A stretch of DNA of 64,000 bases from Variovorax paradoxus NBRC 15149 (lineage in GTDB: Bacteria > Pseudomonadota > Gammaproteobacteria > Burkholderiales > Burkholderiaceae_C): NCBI RefSeq assembly GCF_001591365.1, contig NZ_BCUT01000006.1:275335-339334 (forward strand), in the 5' to 3' direction. A program made the translations under genes and the position numbers. Shown here one piece after another: positions 35,245-43,059 of the stretch. The number at the start of each line of letters is the position of its first letter. The stretch's first letter is position 1. The notes below the pieces were generated by a model that had not been told where the DNA came from, searched no databases, and worked only from the letters and a program-made list of their open reading frames with translations.

Positions 35245-36615
35245 ATGACGACATCCTCCTCGCGCGCCGATTCCGGCTTCGCCTACAGCCGCTCCTTCTT
35301 CGAAAACCTGGTCGACACGGCCCTGGCCCACGCCAAGAAGCTCGGTGCCACCGACGCCGGCGCCGAGGCCTCCGAGGGCTGCGGCCTCAGCGTCTCGGTC
35401 CGCAAGGGCGAACTCGAGAACGTGGAGCGCAACCGCGACAAGTCGCTCGGCATCACGGTCTACGTGGGCCACCGCCGCGGCAACGCCAGCACCTCCGACT
35501 TCTCCGAGGCCGCCATCGCCCAGACCGTGCAGGCGGCCTACGACATCGCCCGCTTCACCGCCGAAGACCCGGTCAGCGGCCTTCCCGACGAGGAAGACAT
35601 CGCCAAGGAGCACCCCGAGCTCGACCTGTTCCATCCCTGGAGCGTGACCAGCGAAGAAGCCGCCCGGCTCGCGCTCGAATGCGAAGAGGCGGCGCTCTCG
35701 ACCGACAAGCGCATCACCAACAGCGAAGGTGCGGGCGTCTCGGCCCAGCAGAGCCACTTCTTCAGCGCCCACACGCACGGCTTCCGCGGCGGCTACGCCA
35801 GCTCGCGGCATTCGATCTCGGTCGCGCCGATCGCCGGCAAGGGCGACGACATGCAGCGCGACTCCTGGTACAGCTCCATGCGCTCGGCCGGCGAGCTGGC
35901 CAGCCCGCAGGCGGTGGGCCGCTATGCCGCCGAACGGGCGCTGAGCCGGCTCAAGTCGCGCAAGATCAAGACCACCGAATGCCCGGTGCTGTTCGAGTCG
36001 CCGCTGGCCGTGGGCCTGCTGGGCGGGCTGGTGCAGGCCGTGAGCGGCGGGGCGCTGTACCGCAAGAGCACTTTCCTGCTCGATTCGCTCGGCAAGCCGG
36101 TGCTGCCCAAGCACGTCGACGTGGCCGAAGACCCGCACATCCTGCGCGGCAAGGGCAGCTCGCCCTTCGACGACGAAGGCGTGGTGACCCGTGCACGCAA
36201 GGTGGTGGACGCCGGCCGGCTCGAAGGCTACTTTTTGTCGACCTATTCCGCGCGCAAGCTGGGCATGAAGACCACCGGCAACGCCGGCGGCTCGCACAAC
36301 CTGACGCTGAGCTCGCGCCTCACCCAGCCGGGCGACGACCTCGACGCCATGCTCGCCAAGCTCGGCACCGGCCTCTTCGTGATCGAGCTGATGGGGCAGG
36401 GCGTGAACTACGTGACCGGCGACTACTCGCGCGGCGCGAGCGGCTTCTGGGTCGAGAAGGGCAAGATCGCCTTCCCGGTGCATGAGATCACCATTGCCGG
36501 CAACCTCAAGGACATGCTGATGGGCATCGAGGCCATCGGCGCCGACGCCTACACCTTCGGCGCCAAGACCACGGGCTCGGTGCTGGTCAACCGCATGAAG
36601 GTGGCCGGCAGCTAG
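35245..36615 (+). CDS. pmbA: Metalloprotease PmbA (TldE)
   Basis: A 456-residue PmbA/TldD-family protein, which with TldD forms a heterodimeric peptidase that processes peptides such as microcin B17 and CcdA. Family regions seen are GLSVSVRKGELENVERNRDK, KTTECPVLFESPLAVGLLGG, LEGYFLSTYSARKLGMKTTG and GVNYVTGDYSRGASGFWVE. As in other PmbA proteins the zinc motif of TldD is absent. Diverges from darP. Confidence 0.95.
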   Translation: MTTSSSRADSGFAYSRSFFENLVDTALAHAKKLGATDAGAEASEGCGLSVSVRKGELENVERNRDKSLGITVYVGHRRGNASTSDFSEAAIAQTVQAAYDIARFTAEDPVSGLPDEEDIAKEHPELDLFHPWSVTSEEAARLALECEEAALSTDKRITNSEGAGVSAQQSHFFSAHTHGFRGGYASSRHSISVAPIAGKGDDMQRDSWYSSMRSAGELASPQAVGRYAAERALSRLKSRKIKTTECPVLFESPLAVGLLGGLVQAVSGGALYRKSTFLLDSLGKPVLPKHVDVAEDPHILRGKGSSPFDDEGVVTRARKVVDAGRLEGYFLSTYSARKLGMKTTGNAGGSHNLTLSSRLTQPGDDLDAMLAKLGTGLFVIELMGQGVNYVTGDYSRGASGFWVEKGKIAFPVHEITIAGNLKDMLMGIEAIGADAYTFGAKTTGSVLVNRMKVAGS

Positions 36616-36631
36616 CCGGCCGGCGCATCCA

Positions 36632-37426
36632 TCAGACGATGCGCACCGACAGGTTCGGCAGGCCGTCGATGTGGATCTCGATCACATCGCCGCGCACCAC
36701 CGGTCCCACGTTCTCGGGCGTGCCCGAATAGATGATGTCGCCGGGCATCAGCTCGAAGGCCTGCGACAGGCGGCTGATCTGCTCCGCCACCGACCAGATC
36801 ATGTGCTTGAGCGTGGCGTTCTGCCTGGTCTGGCCGTTCACCTTGAGCCAGATCGCGCCGTCGGTGTAGTGGCCGACCTTGGCCACCGGATGGATCGGCC
36901 CGATCGGCGCCGAGCGGTCGAAGCTCTTGCCGATCTCCCAGGGCTTTTTCTGGTCGCCCATCTCGCGCTGCAGGTCGCGCCGGGTCATGTCCAGCCCGAG
37001 CGAATAGCCATAGACCAGGTCCAGCGCATCCGCCGCCGCGATGTTGCGCCCGCCCTTGCCGAGCGCGACCACCAGTTCCACCTCGTAGTGGTAGTTCTTG
37101 GTGAGCGAGGGGTACGGATGGTCGGCCACGGTGCCGGGCGTGACGACCTGGATCGCGTCCGCCGGTTTCTGGAAGAAGAAGGGCGGTTCGCGGCTCGGGT
37201 CGGAACCCATCTCGCGCGCATGGGCCGCATAGTTGCGGCCGATGCAGTAGATGCGGCGCACCGGAAACGCCTGCTCGCTGCCGACGATCGGCACCGTGGC
37301 CTGTGCGACCGTGAAGGGCGTGGGCGCCGGGCGCGATGCGCCGCCGGCCGGCAGCGCGCAGCCGGCCATGGCGCTGGCGGCCACGGCGGCGGAACCGGCC
37401 AGCAGGCCGCGTCGTGAATTGGACAT
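36632..37426 (-). CDS. FAH-family hydrolase with Tat/lipoprotein-type export signal
   Basis: A 264-residue fumarylacetoacetate-hydrolase-family protein. The catalytic fold is complete: RRIYCIGRNYAAHAREMG, FFFQKPADAIQ, NYHYEVELVVALGKGG (acidic metal ligands), GYSLGLDMTRRDLQ, KSFDRSAPIGP and PGDIIYSGTPENVGPVV. Unusually, the first 30 residues (SRRGLLAGSAAVAASAMAGC) look like a Tat signal ending in a lipobox, although FAH enzymes are normally cytosolic. Start 37426 is well placed and the exported N-terminus is in frame. Substrate unknown, probably a beta-diketo or 2-oxo acid. It diverges from an AraC gene. Confidence 0.88.
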   Translation of the reverse strand: MSNSRRGLLAGSAAVAASAMAGCALPAGGASRPAPTPFTVAQATVPIVGSEQAFPVRRIYCIGRNYAAHAREMGSDPSREPPFFFQKPADAIQVVTPGTVADHPYPSLTKNYHYEVELVVALGKGGRNIAAADALDLVYGYSLGLDMTRRDLQREMGDQKKPWEIGKSFDRSAPIGPIHPVAKVGHYTDGAIWLKVNGQTRQNATLKHMIWSVAEQISRLSQAFELMPGDIIYSGTPENVGPVVRGDVIEIHIDGLPNLSVRIV

Positions 37427-37600
37427 GGTCTTTGTCTCCTGGATCTTTGATGAAAAGCGATGAAGGCCGGCCGCAGCCGGCCGGGCCATTCTGGAGCGCG
37501 CCGCGGCGGCGCTTGCGCACGCATCTACGCAAAAACAGGACGAAAGCAACACCGTCCCGCCTGTCGGGGCGGCCCTGGGCGAGGGGCTTACCATCGCGCC

Positions 37601-38545
37601 ATGTCGTCGGCTCTTCCATCCAGCAGCCTGCGCCTCTATGGCATGCAGGAGCGCGCGAACCACCTCGACTTCGACATCCGCTTCGAAGGCGCGCGCGACG
37701 TGCTCGCGCGCCCGCACCGGCACGAGTACTTCCAGATCCAGGTCAGCATCCACGGCGGCTCGCAACAGGTGATTGGCGGCGCGGTGCGGCCGTTCACCGC
37801 GGGGCACCTGAGCTTCGTGCTGCCTTACCGCGTGCACGTGGTGCCGCACCCGCCCGGCGCGCGCTATGCCATCGTGAACTTCGACCAGGGCTTTCTCTGG
37901 CCCGAACTCGCGGTCGAGGCGCTCGACCTGGAGGAGGTGCCGGCCGCGCGCCAGCCGGAGCTCGCACTCTTCCTGTTCCAGGAATACATGGACTTCCACT
38001 TCGGCGATGCCGATTTCGCGCGCATCCTCGGATGGCTCGATGAGCTTGCCGCGCTGAACCGCGGGCGGCGCTTCGGTGCCGTGGGCGCGATCCGCGGCAT
38101 CCTGCTGCAGCTGATGGCGCTGGCCTGCCGCCGGCACGAGGCGCCGCTGCTCGCGCAGGCGGCGCTGCAGAGCGGCCGCAGCGCGGGCCACGATGCGCTG
38201 CAGCGCGTGATGCGCTACGTGCGCGAGCACCTGGCCGAGGAGATGTCGCTCAACGACGCCGCGGCGGCCGCCATGCTCTCGCCCAACTACCTCGCGCACC
38301 TGCTCAAGAAGCAGACCCAGCGCACCTTCACCGAACTCGTGACCGAGCGCCGCCTGGAGCGCGCGAAGGAACTGCTGGTGACCTCGAATGCCCGCATCGG
38401 CGACATCGCGCGGCAGTGCGGCTTCGGCGACGCCGTGTACTTCAGCCGCCGCTTCAGGCTGCAGAGCGGCGTGACGCCGCGGCAGTTCCGCAGCCAGGCG
38501 GATGCCGGGCTGGCCACTGCCACCCAGGCGCTTTCGAGCCGCTAG
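37601..38545 (+). CDS. AraC-family transcriptional regulator
   Basis: A 314-residue regulator. An N-terminal cupin-like sensor (about 30-120: PHRHEYFQIQVSIHGGSQQV, GHLSFVLPYRVHVVPHPPG) is followed by a linker and a C-terminal double HTH (about 205-300: SLNDAAAAAMLSPNYLAHLL, then GDIARQCGFGDAVYFSRRF). Start 37601 is chosen over an upstream in-frame ATG at 37460. The divergent FAH gene is a likely target. The stop overlaps the convergent LysR stop by 4 bp. Confidence 0.9.
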   Translation: MSSALPSSSLRLYGMQERANHLDFDIRFEGARDVLARPHRHEYFQIQVSIHGGSQQVIGGAVRPFTAGHLSFVLPYRVHVVPHPPGARYAIVNFDQGFLWPELAVEALDLEEVPAARQPELALFLFQEYMDFHFGDADFARILGWLDELAALNRGRRFGAVGAIRGILLQLMALACRRHEAPLLAQAALQSGRSAGHDALQRVMRYVREHLAEEMSLNDAAAAAMLSPNYLAHLLKKQTQRTFTELVTERRLERAKELLVTSNARIGDIARQCGFGDAVYFSRRFRLQSGVTPRQFRSQADAGLATATQALSSR

Positions 38546-39477
38546 GGCCGCGCGCTGCGAAGCGCCTCGGCCATCGCATCCACGATGGTCGCGTTGGCCG
38601 CATCCTGCAGCCGTACCACGCCCACGGGCGGCAGGTTCCACTGCAGGCGCTGGGGCATCACGCGGGCGCCGCTCGCGTCGGCCACCTCCTGCGCAATGTC
38701 GTCGGGCAGGATGGTGATCGCGTCGGGCATGTGCCGCAGCACCGACACCAGCGTCTTGTGCGCGTAGGCCTCCAGCAGGGGCACCGGCACCGGCTGCCCG
38801 GCCGAGGCGAAGATCGAATGGATCATCTGGCGGATCGGCGTGTCCGCCGGCGGGAAGATCCAGTGCAAGGACACGAAGGCCTCCCAGTCGAGCCCGCGCC
38901 GCAGCAGCCGCTGGGCGGCCGCGCGCGACACCACGAGGCGCGGTTCCTGCTCGTAGAGGAACTGCTGCGCCAGCCCGGCTTCGGCGCTGGCCGGCGTGAA
39001 GCGGCAGATCGCGCAGTCCAGCGTGCGCGCCCGCACGGCCTGCACGAGCGCATGGGTCGTGGCCTCTTCGACCACGAAGCCCAGGCGCGGCCGCACCGCC
39101 AGCAGGTGCTGCCAGACGGCGTCCTGCGTGACGCGCGAAAGAAAGGGGATGACGCCGATGCGCAGCCGCCCCTGCAGCCCGGTGCCGAGCGCGGCCAGGT
39201 CCTCGCCCAGCGATTGCGCATCGGCCAGCGCAACCCGCGCCCGCGCCAGCACCAGCAGGCCCGCGGCCGTGGGCTCCAGGCCGCGCCGGCCGCGCGTGAA
39301 CAGCGGCGCCATGAAGATGTTCTCGATCTCGCCCAGCGCGCGCGTGACGGTGGGCTGGCTCAGGCCGAGGTGCTGCGCCGCGCGGCTGACCGAGCGCTGG
39401 CGCTCGAGTTCCGCGAGAAGGGCGAAGTGGCGCAGCTTGAGCCGCGGCGTGAGGTGTTGCAGTGTCGGCGCCGGCAT
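38542..39477 (-). CDS. LysR-family regulator divergent from gamma-glutamyltransferase
   Basis: A 311-residue LysR protein. The wHTH contains RSVSRAAQHLGLSQPTVTRAL; the substrate domain follows from about 95. The opening LTPRLKLRHFALLAELERQ resembles GbpR/PcaQ-group regulators. It diverges from the GGT-Bug pair across 94 bp, where TGCAT (39512) and ATGCA (39533) form a spaced dyad that may be its operator. The start at 39477 gives a normal N-terminus; an ATG 13 codons upstream is less likely. Confidence 0.9.
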   Translation of the reverse strand: MPAPTLQHLTPRLKLRHFALLAELERQRSVSRAAQHLGLSQPTVTRALGEIENIFMAPLFTRGRRGLEPTAAGLLVLARARVALADAQSLGEDLAALGTGLQGRLRIGVIPFLSRVTQDAVWQHLLAVRPRLGFVVEEATTHALVQAVRARTLDCAICRFTPASAEAGLAQQFLYEQEPRLVVSRAAAQRLLRRGLDWEAFVSLHWIFPPADTPIRQMIHSIFASAGQPVPVPLLEAYAHKTLVSVLRHMPDAITILPDDIAQEVADASGARVMPQRLQWNLPPVGVVRLQDAANATIVDAMAEALRSARP

Positions 39478-39571
39478 GCCGCCGATCCTATGCGAGAGCC
39501 ATAGCAGCCAATGCATGGATTCATCAGAAAATATGCAGAAGCAGCTATTCGTTGTTTCTACACTCGGCCGG

Positions 39572-41407
39572 ATGTTCACGACCCGTCCTGAAATCGCCGG
39601 CACCTTCGGCGTCGCCTCTTCGACCCACTGGCTGGCCTCGCAGACCGCGATGGGCGTGCTCGAGCGCGGCGGCAACGCCTTCGACGCCGCCGTGGCCGCC
39701 GGCTTCGTGCTGCAGGTGGTGGAGCCGCATCTCAACGGCCCCGGTGGCGAGGTGCCGATCCTGCTGTGGAGCGAACGCGAGCGGCGCATGCATGCCGTCC
39801 GCGGACAGGGCTGCGCACCGGCCGAGGCCAGCGCCGCGGCGTTTCGCGCGCTCGGCTTCGAGCAGGTGCCGGGCATCGGCCTCCTGGCGGCCACGGTGCC
39901 GGGTGCGTTCCCTGCCTGGCTCACCATGCTGCGCGAGCACGGCACCTGGTCGCTCGCGGGGGTGCTGGCACCGGCGATCGGCTATGCGCGCGACGGCTTT
40001 CCGCTGGTGCCGCGCGTCGCCGAGGCAATTCTTGCCGTGCGCGGCCTGTTCCTCGAACACTGGCATTCGTCGGCCGAGGTGTGGCTGCCCGGCGGCAAGC
40101 TGCCCCAGCCGGGGTCGCTGTTCCGGCTGCCGGCGCTGGCCGCCACCTACAGCCGCATCGTCGAGATCGCCGAGCGCGAAGGCAGCGGCCGCACCGGCGT
40201 GATCGATGCGGCGATCCGCACCTGGCAGCAGGGCTTCGTGGCGCGCGAGATCGACAGCTACTGCCGCGGCACGGCCGTGCGCGACAGCAGCGGCGAGGCG
40301 CATGCCGGCCTGCTGCGCTACGAGGACATGGCCGCATGGCGCGTTGCCACCGAGGCGCCGCTCACGGCGCAGTTCGGCCGCTACACGGTCGCGAAGTGCG
40401 GCTTCTGGAGCCAGGGGCCGGCGTTCCTGCAGCAGATCGGCATGCTGCGCCATGCGGGGCTCGAGCAGCATGCGCCTGGCACGGCGGGCTTCGTGCACCG
40501 CATCACCGAAGCCGCCAAGCTGGCCCTGGCCGACCGGCTGGCATGGTATGGCGCGGCGTCCGGCGCGCGCGCCGATGCGCAGCAGGCGCTGCTGTCGGAT
40601 GCCTACCTGCGCGAACGCTGGGCCATGGTCGATCCAGGGCGCGCGTCCGAGGTGCTGCGGCCCGGTGAGCCGCTCGGCCTGGCGCCGCGCCTGCCCGATC
40701 TGGACGTGAGTGCGCGAACCCTGCGCACGGCCGACACGCGCTTCGGCGTCGGCGAACCCACCTTCGCCGCGCTGCCGCCGGTCGCCGAATGGGCGGAGCG
40801 CGAGATCTTCGTGGGCGACACCTGCCACATCGACGTGATCGACCGGCACGGCAACATGGTCGCGGCCACGCCTTCGGGCGGCTGGCTGTCCTCGAGCCCC
40901 GCGATTCCGGCGCTGGGCTTCGCGCTGAACACGCGGTTGCAGATGAGCTGGCTCGACGAGGGGCTGCCCAGCTCGCTCGAGCCGCGTGTCGCGCCCTGCA
41001 CCACGCTGTCGCCGTCGATGGCGCTGCGCGACGGCGAGCCCTGCATGGCGTTCGGAACGCCCGGCGGAGACCAGCAGGACCAGTGGTCGGTCGGCTTCTT
41101 CCTGCGCCATGCGGTGCACGGCCTCAACCTGCAGCAGGCCATCGACGCGCCGGCCTGGCACGTCAAGCACGCGCCCGGCTCCTTCTGGCCGCGCCAGACC
41201 ACGCTCAACACGCTCACGCTGGAATCGCGCTTCGACCCCGAGACGCTCGAACAGCTGCGCGCAATGGGCCACCAGGTGCAGGTTGGCGATGCTTGGTCCG
41301 AAAGCCGCATGTCCGCCTGCAGCCGCGAACACGACGCGCAGGGCCGGCTGGTGCTGCGTGCCGGCGCCAACCCGCGCGGCATGCAGGGCTATGCCGTGGG
41401 CCGCTGA
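39572..41407 (+). CDS. Gamma-glutamyltransferase family protein
   Basis: A 611-residue member of the GGT Ntn-hydrolase family. The N-terminal half has ASSTHWLASQTAMGVLERGG and FDAAVAAGFVLQVVEPHLNG. The catalytic Thr region is modified: GDTCHIDVIDRHGNMVAATP in place of the usual TTHxSVxDxxGNAVxxT. PSGGW and AFGTPGGDQQDQW follow. Self-cleavage at the Thr of DTCH is expected. There is no signal peptide at the chosen start (MFTTRPEIAG). A Bug receptor follows, so the enzyme may act on an imported gamma-glutamyl or related amide (inference). Confidence 0.88.
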   Translation: MFTTRPEIAGTFGVASSTHWLASQTAMGVLERGGNAFDAAVAAGFVLQVVEPHLNGPGGEVPILLWSERERRMHAVRGQGCAPAEASAAAFRALGFEQVPGIGLLAATVPGAFPAWLTMLREHGTWSLAGVLAPAIGYARDGFPLVPRVAEAILAVRGLFLEHWHSSAEVWLPGGKLPQPGSLFRLPALAATYSRIVEIAEREGSGRTGVIDAAIRTWQQGFVAREIDSYCRGTAVRDSSGEAHAGLLRYEDMAAWRVATEAPLTAQFGRYTVAKCGFWSQGPAFLQQIGMLRHAGLEQHAPGTAGFVHRITEAAKLALADRLAWYGAASGARADAQQALLSDAYLRERWAMVDPGRASEVLRPGEPLGLAPRLPDLDVSARTLRTADTRFGVGEPTFAALPPVAEWAEREIFVGDTCHIDVIDRHGNMVAATPSGGWLSSSPAIPALGFALNTRLQMSWLDEGLPSSLEPRVAPCTTLSPSMALRDGEPCMAFGTPGGDQQDQWSVGFFLRHAVHGLNLQQAIDAPAWHVKHAPGSFWPRQTTLNTLTLESRFDPETLEQLRAMGHQVQVGDAWSESRMSACSREHDAQGRLVLRAGANPRGMQGYAVGR

Positions 41408-41459
41408 TTTCCATCTCGTCTTGCTTCAACTTCCTCACCTTCGTTCCAAGGACATCACC

Positions 41460-42425
41460 ATGCTCCAACGTGCCTTGCGGGGCCTGCTTCTGCTGGCCCT
41501 CTCATGCGCCGCGCAGGCCGCGCCGGCCACCTACCCCGAGAAGCCGATCACGCTGGTCGTCCCCTGGGCCGCCGGCGGCTCGACCGACATCCTGGCGCGC
41601 GCCATTGCCGAGCAGCTCGGCAAGTCGATGGGCCAGCCGGTGGTGGTCGACAACCGCGTCGGCGCTTCCGGCAACATCGGCTCCAACTTCGTCGCCAAGG
41701 CCAGGCCCGACGGCTACACGCTCCTGATCGGCTCGATGAGCACGCACGCGATGAATCCCGCGCTGATGCCCGGCATGCCCTTCAAGGGCGCGGATGACTT
41801 CACGCCCATTGCGCTGGTGGCCAACGTGATCAACACGATGGTGGTCAACCCCTCGGTGCCGGCCAAGGACCTGCGCGAGTTCATCGCCTACGCCAAGGCC
41901 AACCCCGGCAAGCTGGCGTACGCCTCGGCCGGCGGCGGTTCCACCAACCACCTGAGCGCCGAGATGTTCAAGAAGGCGGCCGGCATCGACATGTTGCACG
42001 TGCCCTACAAGGGCGGCGCGCCGGCGGTGCTCGACACCGTGGCCAACCAGACCCAGGTGCTGTTCTCCGCCGGCACGCAGACGCTGCCGCACGTCAAGGC
42101 GGGCAAGCTGCGCCTCCTGGCCGTGACGGAGCCCAGGCGCTCCGCGCTGCTGCCCGACACGCCCACCGTCGCCGAGACGCTGCCCGGTTATGAGATGAGC
42201 GTTTGGTACGCCGCATTCGGACCGGCGGGCATGCCCGCCGAGCTGGTCGCGCGGCTCAATGCCGAAATCAACAAGGCCCTGGCGGTGCCCGAGGTGCGCG
42301 CCCGCATGGATGCGATCGGCGTCGAGCTGGTGAAGAGCACGCCCGAGCAGCTGGCCGCCGCGTTGCGCAGGGACACCGAGCGCTACGGCAAGGTCATCAA
42401 GGACCTCGGGATCAAGCTTGACTGA
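41460..42425 (+). CDS. Bug-family tripartite tricarboxylate solute receptor
   Basis: A 321-residue periplasmic binding protein with signal peptide MLQRALRGLLLLALSCAAQA and family motifs ITLVVPWAAGGSTDILARAI, VVVDNRVGASGNIGSN and MLHVPYKGGAPAV. It lies 52 bp after the GGT gene on the same strand and probably delivers a related substrate. Its stop overlaps the start of the GAF-domain gene by 8 bp. No tctAB genes are nearby. Confidence 0.92.
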   Translation: MLQRALRGLLLLALSCAAQAAPATYPEKPITLVVPWAAGGSTDILARAIAEQLGKSMGQPVVVDNRVGASGNIGSNFVAKARPDGYTLLIGSMSTHAMNPALMPGMPFKGADDFTPIALVANVINTMVVNPSVPAKDLREFIAYAKANPGKLAYASAGGGSTNHLSAEMFKKAAGIDMLHVPYKGGAPAVLDTVANQTQVLFSAGTQTLPHVKAGKLRLLAVTEPRRSALLPDTPTVAETLPGYEMSVWYAAFGPAGMPAELVARLNAEINKALAVPEVRARMDAIGVELVKSTPEQLAAALRRDTERYGKVIKDLGIKLD

Positions 42426-42981
42426 GGGGCTGTCCACCGAAGTGTGCGAGCGGCTGTGCGACGCTTTGCCGCGGGCCGCCACGGTCGATGCCGCGCTGGG
42501 GCACATCGAGTCGGCGCGCCGCGCGCTGCTCGGGCCGGGGCTGCTCACGGTGAACCTGAACGCGACGGCCCCGGGCGATCCGCCGGACGAAGTGCAGCTG
42601 CAGCGCCTCTGGTCATCCGACCCGCAGGCCTACCCGGTGGCCGGCCGCAAGCGCAAGACGCTCACGCCATGGACGCAGCAGCTGCTGCTGCGCGCCGAGG
42701 TCTTCGTCGGTGAAGGGGAGGCGGCGCTGGCCGAGGTGTTCGACGACCACGCCCTCATTGCCGCGCTGGGCCTGCGCGCGGTGGTGAACGTGCCGCTGCT
42801 GGAAGACGGCCGATGCGCGGCCACCTTCAACGTGCTCGGCACACGCGCGCGCTGGACGCCGCAGGAGATTGCGCTGGTGCGGCTGCTGGCCCTGCTGGCC
42901 ACGCCGTGGGTGCTGCGCGCGCGCCGCGATGTGCGGGCATCGGAGCTGCCGGGCTCTCGGCCTCCCTTCACCGTCGCGTAA
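42418..42981 (+). CDS. GAF-domain protein
   Basis: A 187-residue soluble protein whose core (about 15-170) resembles a GAF sensor: ALGHIESARRALLGPGLLTV, then FDDHALIAALGLRAVVNVPLL and CAATFNVLGTRARWTPQEIA. The proposed TTG start at 42418 overlaps the Bug stop. It is the third gene of the GGT-Bug-GAF run. A regulatory or metabolite-sensing role is likely, but no output domain is present. Confidence 0.72.
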   Translation: MTEGLSTEVCERLCDALPRAATVDAALGHIESARRALLGPGLLTVNLNATAPGDPPDEVQLQRLWSSDPQAYPVAGRKRKTLTPWTQQLLLRAEVFVGEGEAALAEVFDDHALIAALGLRAVVNVPLLEDGRCAATFNVLGTRARWTPQEIALVRLLALLATPWVLRARRDVRASELPGSRPPFTVA

Positions 42982-43059
42982 GTCCTAAGTCCTATAGGCA
43001 TTCGCCGCGCGCAGACTTGCGCTTGCCGGTCCCGTGGCCGGCAAAGCACAAGGAGCGGC

